A DNA stretch of 48,875 nt from an archaeon (GTDB taxonomy: Archaea; Asgardarchaeota; Thorarchaeia; Thorarchaeales; Thorarchaeaceae). Under the pieces are notes generated by a model. The model worked only from the letters and a program-made list of their open reading frames with translations, was not told the DNA's origin and ran no database searches. Positions within the stretch are counted from its first letter, which is position 1. Every line of letters begins with the position of its first letter. The stretch covers positions 1 through 48,875 of the forward strand of contig JAJRWI010000056.1 in NCBI GenBank assembly GCA_024276825.1, written 5' to 3'. A program made the translations under genes and the position numbers. Below are positions 42,421-48,875 of this stretch, in pieces.

Positions 42421-43734
42421 TCAATCTTCAAGCAAGGAGTCCATCAGGTGATAAACAAGATTGTCGATTCGCACCTGAACTGTCTTCTTGGTGGTCATAT
42501 CGCGGACAGAGACCATCCCTTGCTCGAGATCTTTTGGACCAATGATTAAGACAAAGTAGCATCCTTTGGAGTCAGCGATGTCAAGGTTCTTCTTTAGAGG
42601 GCGATTCATTAGGTCCACCTCACAAGATATCCCTGCCTCAACCAGTTCTCTTCTGATACTCATGGCATATTTGACCATAGGCTGCTTGATAGGAGCAATG
42701 TAAACATCAGGACCATGAGCCAGTTCTTCATCAATACCTAGTTTCAACACAATGTTGATAAGCCGGTCTATACCAAGCGATATGCCAGTTGCGGGAGTTG
42801 CAGGACCACCAAAGCGTTCAATCAGATTGTCATATCGACCGCCTCCAGCTATAGAACCCACTGCTGGTTTGCCCAGCCATTTTACCTCAAAGACAGGACC
42901 AGTGTAATAATCAAGGCCTCTGGCAAGTGAAATGTCAAAAATCACAAATTCGTCCACATTACTCTCAGTGAATATCTCAGCCATGACTTCTAGTTCTTCA
43001 ACACCCTCGATTCCAGTTTCAGAACCCTGAATCATTTCTCTGAACTGTTGAAGTGTTTCAAGTCCATTTCCCGAGATTGAAATCGCATCGAGGAGAAATT
43101 CGCTCTCCTTCTTTCCAATGCCGCGATTCGAGAGTTCTTCAAGCACCCCATCCTTTCCAATCTTCTCGAGTTTATCAATCGCCCTAAAACATTCAAAAGC
43201 AAGTTCGCTTTTTATGCCAGCTTTTTCTGTCATTCCTCTTAGAACCTTCCGATTGTTAATCTTGACTATATAGTTCTCGGTCAGAGCTTCTTGAAAGAAC
43301 TCCAATGCTACAAGCACAACTTCCGCATCAGCCACTGGGCTCTTGGCACCAATGACATCTACATCAGCTTGCATGAACTCACGGTATCTTCCAGCTTGTG
43401 GACGGTCGTATCGCCATGCCTTGCCAATGGCATATCTCTTGAATGGTTTGCGAATGTTGGGATTTGAAGCCATAATTCGAGCAAGTGGAACTGTGAGATC
43501 AAAACGCAATCCAACATCTCTGTCGCCTTTGTCTTTGAATTTGAAGGTTTCAGCCTCAATCTCAGTACCGCCCTTGGCTGAGAGGGTTTCCCAGAGCTCC
43601 AAAGCGGGAGTGTCCAATGGCTCATAGCCATAGAGATGAAAGATGCTTTCTGCAAGATCAACCAAGTATTTTCGTGCTCTCATCTCTGGACCAATCAGGT
43701 CTCTCATACCCCGGACTGTTCTCATCTCACTCAT
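42421..43734 (-). CDS. hisS: Histidyl-tRNA synthetase
   Basis: A class II synthetase of 437 residues. The N-terminal VRGMRDLIGPEM, motif 2 region AWRYDRPQAGRYREFMQADV, the His-specific LARGLDYYTGPVFE and GGGRYDNLIERFGG, and motif 3 TGISLGIDR are all present. A C-terminal anticodon-binding domain follows (DVYIAPIKQP, then IIGPKDLEQG). It starts at ATG 43734. The 150 bases beyond hold no gene. Confidence 0.96.
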   Translation of the reverse strand: MSEMRTVRGMRDLIGPEMRARKYLVDLAESIFHLYGYEPLDTPALELWETLSAKGGTEIEAETFKFKDKGDRDVGLRFDLTVPLARIMASNPNIRKPFKRYAIGKAWRYDRPQAGRYREFMQADVDVIGAKSPVADAEVVLVALEFFQEALTENYIVKINNRKVLRGMTEKAGIKSELAFECFRAIDKLEKIGKDGVLEELSNRGIGKKESEFLLDAISISGNGLETLQQFREMIQGSETGIEGVEELEVMAEIFTESNVDEFVIFDISLARGLDYYTGPVFEVKWLGKPAVGSIAGGGRYDNLIERFGGPATPATGISLGIDRLINIVLKLGIDEELAHGPDVYIAPIKQPMVKYAMSIRRELVEAGISCEVDLMNRPLKKNLDIADSKGCYFVLIIGPKDLEQGMVSVRDMTTKKTVQVRIDNLVYHLMDSLLED

Positions 43735-43883
43735 TATTAGACCTCAAGAAGATATTTGGCAACAACTTGGGCGGCACTAGACAATAAACAGACCTGCCTT
43801 TAATGAACAGGGCCACCAACGCTCACTTCTTGTCACCGACAAGACTCAGGTGCATTTGTTCTTTAAGTCTTGCGTTGAACCTA

Positions 43884-45257
43884 TCAAAGACCGGGTATAA
43901 GACCAAGTCCCAACATGAGCAGATAAATCAGGGCTCCTGTTCCCATTAGAATTGTGTCTTTTGCCACACGCTTGAATAGAGTCATTTCAGTATCGCTGAA
44001 GTATACATAGAGAGTCTTGTTCAAAACAGAAGTTGTTGTTGCGATGACTACAGCATAGACTGCTGTTGATAGGCTAATCACCCCACTGGCAAACAGCGGA
44101 ACGACAATTGCAACAATTGCGCCTGCTGACGCAAAGCCACCCACAAGTGCCGCAAGTATGATACCTTGATCTGCAAAGAAAGTCTGTGCAAATGATGAGA
44201 AGAGTGCAACACCAGTGAACACCACAGCGAACCTCATCGCAGCTCCAAATGAGAACGGAGATGTGATCTTTCCTTCAATCTCAGTGGTCTCTTCTTCAAG
44301 CTTCTTTTGCTTCACACGAATCATCCTAAACATGCCCATGAACACAAGGATTGCAAGAGGAATCAGATAATAACTGAATATCTGAAGGGTTGGGTCTAGA
44401 ATTACAACAATAACCCCATTACGAAGGACCATAGCAAGATTAGCAAGAATCGCAGCTAGAGAGATCCTGTCTATGTCGGTCCTCCCAGTGCGCACATAGT
44501 ATTCGGTGAGACTAGTAACTGTTGCTTCAGAGTTCGCAAAGCCTCCAAAGAATCCGAAAAAGTAGCTTCCACGAGTTCGATATTTTTTGACCAAGATATA
44601 GTTAGCAAAACTAATGCCCAGAAGTATTACCACAAGCACATAAATCTGAAAAACAGGGAAGACTATTGGCCCCAATTGAATGGTCTGAGGCATAATTGGC
44701 CAGAGAAAGAGAATGAGTACACCAAGTTCGGCCGCACTAATCATCTCTTCATGAGTGATTGACGAAACAGCGGCCGCAAGTTCTTCCTTGAACCCAAGAA
44801 CAAGAAACACAAGAAAGGATATGGTCATTGACAACAACGAGAGTGTTCCAAACAATTGCCCTTCTGCAGGAGCGTCAAAACCAACAAGCGCGCCAAGAAC
44901 GAATGCAAGTGCGAACACAATGGTAGTGGTGATTCCCTTCCTCATTGTGCGAAAGATCTTATATCCCATCTGAAATGTCACTATAATCAATGAAACCGCC
45001 GTTGCATATATCAGAATAATGGGATTTCCAGGGACAGCTGGGGTTGTTTCAGTAGCAGGGATAGAGGTGATAGTATACGAGTAGGCAGCTAGGGTTCCAA
45101 GTAGACTGTGCAGACCAAAAGAACGTACACCAAGAGTGACCTCTTCCTTCATTCGCTTTTGTCGCTCAAGGCCGATTAGAGCACCGACTGCAAATCCGAG
45201 AAGACATCGAATGATGAGTTCAGGACTCAATAATAGTTCCAAAGACTGCTGTATCAT
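43884..45257 (-). CDS. MgtC/SapB - DUF4010 membrane protein
   Basis: 457 residues with about 12 membrane segments. The N-terminal half carries MgtC/SapB signatures: LLGFAVGALIGLERQ and GVRSFGLHSLLGTLAA (GxRT.xL.xxLG pattern). The C-terminal half is of DUF4010 type: GFFGGFANSEATVTSL, then GGFASAGAIVAIVVPLFASG. MgtC-like proteins act in Mg2+ or membrane-potential balance; the transport role is unproven. GGGGTT lies 4 to 5 bases before ATG 45257. No frame damage is visible. Confidence 0.85.
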   Translation of the reverse strand: MIQQSLELLLSPELIIRCLLGFAVGALIGLERQKRMKEEVTLGVRSFGLHSLLGTLAAYSYTITSIPATETTPAVPGNPIILIYATAVSLIIVTFQMGYKIFRTMRKGITTTIVFALAFVLGALVGFDAPAEGQLFGTLSLLSMTISFLVFLVLGFKEELAAAVSSITHEEMISAAELGVLILFLWPIMPQTIQLGPIVFPVFQIYVLVVILLGISFANYILVKKYRTRGSYFFGFFGGFANSEATVTSLTEYYVRTGRTDIDRISLAAILANLAMVLRNGVIVVILDPTLQIFSYYLIPLAILVFMGMFRMIRVKQKKLEEETTEIEGKITSPFSFGAAMRFAVVFTGVALFSSFAQTFFADQGIILAALVGGFASAGAIVAIVVPLFASGVISLSTAVYAVVIATTTSVLNKTLYVYFSDTEMTLFKRVAKDTILMGTGALIYLLMLGLGLIPGL

Positions 45258-45339
45258 ATTAACCCCAGCTTCATTGCTTGGTGGACATAATCTAACACAT
45301 CAGTCCAATTTAAGCCGTACTATTGCAGCCAAAAATAAT

Positions 45340-45383
45340 GGAAAAAAAGAAAAGATGACGAGACTGATTCAATCCAGTCTCGT
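45340..45383 (-). terminator. Hairpin terminator after the rpoK fusion gene
   Basis: ACGAGACTG...CAGTCTCGT forms a perfect 9-bp stem with an 8-base loop (45358-45383), overlapping the last codons of the gene. On the minus strand it is followed by TTTTCTTTTTTT (the complement of 45341-45354). Confidence 0.7.
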
Positions 45384-46019
45384 GTTCTTCAATAACGCAG
45401 ATAGTGGAATGTCATAGTATTCGCCCGTTGGCAGGCTTCTCCTCACAGTCATGGGGAGTACACCAAGTTTGAGTTCATATTCTGCTAGGGCGAAGATGTC
45501 CTTAGGAGCCTGATTCATATCAACGAGGACGGGAGCACCCATGGATATTTGTAGTGCGCGTGCGCCGATGATTCTTGCCCTCTCGAACCTTGTGAGCCAT
45601 TTTGGCGGAACTGCGATTCCCAGTTCTTCAAGGTCCATCTCATAGCCCGTCTTTAATGAAGTCCTTGTGATGGACTCAGGAATATCGTCAGCAGGAGGTA
45701 GGTCGTATCTCTCAGGCTCTGGTTCAGTAGAGCGCTTTCTCTTTGATTTCTTTGGCTTTCCTGTGACGTCCAGAACCCCCGCTTCGATGTGCTCGATGAT
45801 TAGCTTTGTTTCGCTAATCACGCCTTCGGCCTTGGCAACACTCAGACCAGGAATTGCAGCAGCCAAGTCCTCTGGATTGGCTTCCGCTACTTTCTGAAAT
45901 GTATCAAAGCCCTTTTCCACCATTTTTTCAGCAGTCTTTGGGCCCACCCCAGGAATGTTCTCTAGGGCCTCCGCCGGACTGAACTGAACCTCTTCATTTT
46001 GTTCGGGATTATCTGACAT
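45369..46019 (-). CDS. rpoK: RNA polymerase subunit K (Rpb6/omega) with N-terminal helix-hairpin-helix domain
   Basis: 216 residues from ATG 46019 (AGGTGA 6 bases upstream). Residues about 140-210 are RpoK/Rpb6: [20 protein letters not shown], then GAPVLVD...[17 protein letters not shown], the conserved subunit that clamps the largest RNA polymerase subunit. Archaeal RpoK is usually only 55 to 100 residues. Here residues 18-70 carry two helix-hairpin-helix motifs ([17 protein letters not shown] and [14 protein letters not shown]), joined by a basic linker (KPKKSKRKR) and an acidic stretch. HhH pairs bind DNA non-specifically. The gene is downstream of the thermosome gene with a 34-base gap. 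Confidence 0.88.
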   Translation of the reverse strand: MSDNPEQNEEVQFSPAEALENIPGVGPKTAEKMVEKGFDTFQKVAEANPEDLAAAIPGLSVAKAEGVISETKLIIEHIEAGVLDVTGKPKKSKRKRSTEPEPERYDLPPADDIPESITRTSLKTGYEMDLEELGIAVPPKWLTRFERARIIGARALQISMGAPVLVDMNQAPKDIFALAEYELKLGVLPMTVRRSLPTGEYYDIPLSALLKNTRLD

Positions 46020-46053
46020 CACGTTCACCTGCGCGCACTACATCTATTTAGGT

Positions 46054-47688
46054 CTAATCCTCATCTGCTCCATCCGGTCGATCTTCAGGGCTTGGCGGAC
46101 TAAGACCCTTGCCCTTTGAGCTGATGACATCATCAATCTTTAGGATCATCTGAGCCGCTTCTGCTGCTGACATAATGATCTGCCTGTTCACAAGTGCAGA
46201 CTCAATCACATTAGCCTTTTTCATGCAGCTGACCTTGCTCTTATTGATGTCAACACCATAGGTGATATTCCCGCTGGTATGTGCACTTCTAAGATTGACG
46301 ATTATGTCAATTGGGTCAAGACCCGCATTCTCAGCAAGTGTTGATGGAAGTTTCTCAACAGCATCAGCAAAGGCGTTGACAGCAATCTGCTCACGACCAT
46401 GAAGAGTCTTTGCATAGTCTCTGAGACGCATTGCAATCTCAGCTGCAAGGGCTCCACCGCCATAAGTGATGTATGGATGGATCACAATGTCCCTCACCAC
46501 ATAGAGGGCATCATTGAGGGCTCTATTCACCTCATCAACAATGTGGTCTGTTCCACCCCTAACGAGAATGGAAACAACCGAGGATTTGGGTGTACCCTCG
46601 ATGAAGAGCATTTTGTCCTCGCCCACACGTTTCTGCTCTACAAGCTCCGCGGTTCCAAGATCATCAGCTGTGAGGTTCTGAATCTTGCTGATAATGGTGG
46701 CCCCGGTTGTCTTATGAATACGTTCGATATCAGTCTTCTTGATTCTACGGACAGCAAGAATTCCAGCCTTGGCAAGGAAGTGCTGTGCAACATCATCAAT
46801 GCCCTTCTGAGCAATCACAACATTTGCTCCAGAGTCGATGATCTTTTGAACCATATTCTTAAGCATGCGTTCCTCCTCATCAAGGAAGCTCTGCATTGAC
46901 TTGGGATCACTGATTGAGATCTTTGCATCAAACTCGGTCTTTGTGATTTCAAGTGGGGTTTCGAGAAGCGCTATCTTGGCACCCTCAATGCGCTTTGGCA
47001 TTCCTGGGTGAACTATCTCCTTGTCAAGAACTATACCCCTTACCAGTTGAGTCTGATCAACAGGCAGGCCTTTCTGCTTCTGACGTGGGATGTTCTCAAG
47101 ATCAATGTCCTCATCTTCCTTCCTGTCCTTTGCCAGTGCAAGGACTGCATCTACAACTATGTCGCTCAAATATTCACGGGTTGTGGACACGAATTTACTT
47201 GACATTGCGACCTTGGCAGCCTCTTTGAGTATCTTGCGATAAGAGGAACTTGATGGATCTACTTTCTCAGCAACCTCATCAATGATTTCCACAGCCTTCT
47301 TGGCTGCCTTTCTGTAACCACTGATTATCGTTGTTGGGTGAATGTTCTGATCTAATAGCTCATCGGCTTGACGGAGAAGGTCACCAGTAAGGACAGCAGC
47401 AGTGGTTGTACCATCGCCCACTTCACTATCAACGGTCTTACTGACCTCGATGACCATCTTAGCAGCAGGATGTGCGACATCCATCTCTTTCAAGATTGTT
47501 GCGCCATCATTGCTGATTGTGACATCGCCAAAAGAATCGACAAGCATCTTGTCAGAGCCCTTTGGACCCAAGGCAGTTCTCACTGCTTCTGCAATAACAA
47601 TAGCAGCCATGATGTTGTTTCTCTGAGCATCACGGCCTCGTGTCCTCTCAGTATCTTCTTGTAGGACTATTATTGGTTGTTGACTCAT
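46054..47688 (-). CDS. thsA: Thermosome subunit (group II chaperonin)
   Basis: A CCT/TCP-1-type chaperonin of 544 residues that folds proteins in a double-ring ATPase. [39 protein letters not shown], the phosphate loop [12 protein letters not shown] and a C-terminal [18 protein letters not shown] (GGG...E) mark the family. The C-terminus ends in acidic [13 protein letters not shown] rather than a GGM tail. ATG 47688 is set by GGAGGA 7 bases upstream. It is probably cotranscribed with rpoK. Confidence 0.97.
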   Translation of the reverse strand: MSQQPIIVLQEDTERTRGRDAQRNNIMAAIVIAEAVRTALGPKGSDKMLVDSFGDVTISNDGATILKEMDVAHPAAKMVIEVSKTVDSEVGDGTTTAAVLTGDLLRQADELLDQNIHPTTIISGYRKAAKKAVEIIDEVAEKVDPSSSSYRKILKEAAKVAMSSKFVSTTREYLSDIVVDAVLALAKDRKEDEDIDLENIPRQKQKGLPVDQTQLVRGIVLDKEIVHPGMPKRIEGAKIALLETPLEITKTEFDAKISISDPKSMQSFLDEEERMLKNMVQKIIDSGANVVIAQKGIDDVAQHFLAKAGILAVRRIKKTDIERIHKTTGATIISKIQNLTADDLGTAELVEQKRVGEDKMLFIEGTPKSSVVSILVRGGTDHIVDEVNRALNDALYVVRDIVIHPYITYGGGALAAEIAMRLRDYAKTLHGREQIAVNAFADAVEKLPSTLAENAGLDPIDIIVNLRSAHTSGNITYGVDINKSKVSCMKKANVIESALVNRQIIMSAAEAAQMILKIDDVISSKGKGLSPPSPEDRPDGADED

Positions 47689-47733
47689 ATGTACTTCCTC
47701 CATTTGTTAATAGAGTATTGTATAATACAGAGT

Positions 47734-47768
47734 AGTTTGACAAAACTGTGCATGCACTTCGTCAAACT
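47734..47768. promoter_or_regulatory. Inverted repeat upstream of the thermosome promoter
   Basis: AGTTTGAC (47734-47741) and GTCAAACT (47761-47768) are perfect 8-bp arms. A 10-bp palindrome gtgcatgcac (47748-47757) lies between them. The repeat is just upstream of an AT-rich TATA-like tgtattataca on the minus strand, 46 bases or more before ATG 47688. It may be an activator or heat-shock regulator site. Confidence 0.4.
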
Positions 47769-47896
47769 ATTCGCATTTAAGACTTGCCTTAGGTCCATCT
47801 GTAGACTCTGGCGGCGTTTGTCCCCTTAAAAGAATGACTATTGAGCAGCGTGATTATATTAACGGATGTGTCCAAATTATATGTTTTTGATTTGAA

Positions 47897-48754
47897 TTAG
47901 ACAATTTTTCTTTTTCGCCAGTTTTCAATTGATTCAATAAGATCACATGTATCTTGATACAATTTTTGAGCTAGTTGTATATTTAGGCTAAATTTCCGTC
48001 CCTCGTGTGTTATAGCATTCCGAATTTTTCGCACTTCATTTGTTGACTGCCATATTTGGTCAAATTTATATCTTTCCAGATTTAGCTTTCTTGCTGAGAA
48101 GAATCTACGAGCTGTATTGAGATTCTCAGATAGATTTCCATCAAACCAAGTCCGCCACATTAATACTTGCGTCATCAATGAAAATTTGTATCTACTTAAT
48201 TCTATATTGTGAAACATTTTCTCTAACGCTCTTGTTAGGCTTTGATAGAACTGTTGTAAGTTTTTATTGATAAGAAAGCGGTTTGATTCAGCTTTAAGAT
48301 TATTCAGTTCTTTTTCATATTGACGTATCTTTTTGAAACTATATCGCTTGAATGGCCTGCGGTTTGGTAGACCCAAATTGACTACAGTACTTGTGACTTT
48401 TGATATCAAGTATAAGGCAGCTATTAGAAAAATGTCATTAGGACTTAAACCATTGAATAAGCCCCAAATAAGGGCTAGACATATTATTAATTCAGAGAGT
48501 CTAATGTAAATTAATGAGCCTTCTTTTATTGAATCTAATTCAATCGAAGGCACATATGCCAAGCGATTTAATCCAAACCAATGTAATGAGATACCCATTA
48601 TCCCATAAGCTAGTAATAATGGCAAAAACTGCAATTGTGCTAATTGAATCCAATTAATATCTATCAATATTAGCCAAAGACAAAGAAGTAAACTAGTAAA
48701 CATTCCGCCGCCCAAAATGTAGATGAACCATATTTTATCATGATCTTTGCTCAA
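47897..48754 (-). CDS. Membrane protein with C-terminal HEPN-like domain, AT-rich gene
   Basis: 285 residues. The N-terminal half has about four membrane segments. The C-terminal ~150 residues are helical, ending with VRKIRNAITHEG; RNAITH (R245 to H250) fits the Rx4H catalytic signature of HEPN ribonuclease and toxin domains (RN-x3-H). Codon use and base composition are clearly more AT-rich than every other gene here (runs such as aatttttc, attaatttatt), suggesting a different origin. Membrane-bound HEPN proteins occur in abortive-infection and DUF4145-like contexts. No antitoxin partner is seen before the edge. Confidence 0.6.
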   Translation of the reverse strand: MSKDHDKIWFIYILGGGMFTSLLLCLWLILIDINWIQLAQLQFLPLLLAYGIMGISLHWFGLNRLAYVPSIELDSIKEGSLIYIRLSELIICLALIWGLFNGLSPNDIFLIAALYLISKVTSTVVNLGLPNRRPFKRYSFKKIRQYEKELNNLKAESNRFLINKNLQQFYQSLTRALEKMFHNIELSRYKFSLMTQVLMWRTWFDGNLSENLNTARRFFSARKLNLERYKFDQIWQSTNEVRKIRNAITHEGRKFSLNIQLAQKLYQDTCDLIESIENWRKRKIV

Positions 48755-48761
48755 TGCTCCT

Positions 48762-48855
48762 ACCCAAATTTAATTAAGAAATGATCGCATTATAAAAATA
48801 TCTTGTATTATATAACAATAGAATTTAATAGATATTAATTTATTTTAATTTGGGT
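48762..48855. repeat. Spaced 9-bp inverted repeat at the AT-rich right end
   Basis: ACCCAAATT (48762-48770) and AATTTGGGT (48847-48855) are exact reverse complements, 76 bases apart. They surround a very AT-rich stretch in front of the HEPN-like gene. It could be an end signal or paired operators of a mobile island, or chance in AT-rich sequence. Confidence 0.3.
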
Positions 48856-48875
48856 GAGATTCATTGGTAATTTGG

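Noticed and set aside
1..48875. CRISPR arrays, insertion sequences, long direct repeats
   Set aside because: No regularly spaced repeat, transposase gene or terminal-repeat pair was seen in reading the whole window.

Overview
The window is a gene-dense piece of an archaeal chromosome. Archaeal markers are a thermosome subunit, RNA polymerase subunit K (Rpb6-like), archaeal-type S-adenosylmethionine synthetase, archaeal-type phosphopantetheine adenylyltransferase, archaeal/eukaryal glycyl- and tryptophanyl-tRNA synthetases, AlaX and the Nre repair protein. Shine-Dalgarno motifs (GGAGG, AGGTGA, GAGGTG) are common and decide many starts. The base composition is moderate and the gene content (Alg13/Alg14-like pair, helical-repeat plus beta-sandwich proteins, class II HMG-CoA reductase) fits an Asgard lineage such as Thorarchaeota. 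That placement is inference, not shown by any single marker. No rRNA, tRNA, CRISPR array, insertion sequence or origin was found.

Layout. 1-4.5 kb: a multi-pass membrane protein cut by the left edge, ferritin with a palindromic promoter, a DUF4910/M28-like peptidase and coaD. 4.5-9.2 kb: a RACo-like ASKHA protein without its ferredoxin domain, a universal stress protein, glyS (interrupted by an in-frame TAA 39 codons before a natural-looking end) and divergent HMG-CoA reductase. 9.3-16.1 kb: two helical-repeat proteins, alaX, a YbjN-like protein, a GT-C membrane glycosyltransferase and nreA. 16.2-19.5 kb: two tandem zinc-ribbon membrane paralogues and trpS. 19.6-22.1 kb: an operon of amphi-Trp, PhoU-like and NhaP-type antiporter genes behind a perfect 8-3-8 inverted repeat. 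22.1-24.8 kb: a helical protein and an HTH-CBS regulator divergent from SAM synthetase across a perfect 10-bp inverted repeat.

24.9-28.7 kb is the most unusual locus: heme O synthase (ctaB-like), a 12-TM His-rich protein that looks like a remote heme-copper-oxidase subunit I, a 7-TM protein, and a divergent HxlR regulator with a perfect inverted repeat in front of it. 28.9-33.5 kb: a prenyl-synthase-like protein that has lost both Asp-rich motifs, an ICMT-like methyltransferase, a small zinc ribbon, an MBL hydrolase and several small unknowns. 33.6-39.1 kb: a coiled-coil/winged-helix protein, a transglutaminase-like protein, a PD-(D/E)XK nuclease and an Alg14-Alg13 pair. 39.3-43.7 kb: a GlcD-like flavoprotein with its CCG iron-sulfur partner, and hisS. 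43.9-47.7 kb: an MgtC/DUF4010 protein, a helix-hairpin-helix/RpoK fusion and the thermosome. The last kilobase is distinctly AT-rich and holds a membrane protein with a HEPN-type RNAITH motif.

All functional calls come from reading motifs and fold patterns in the translated sequence; no database search was run.
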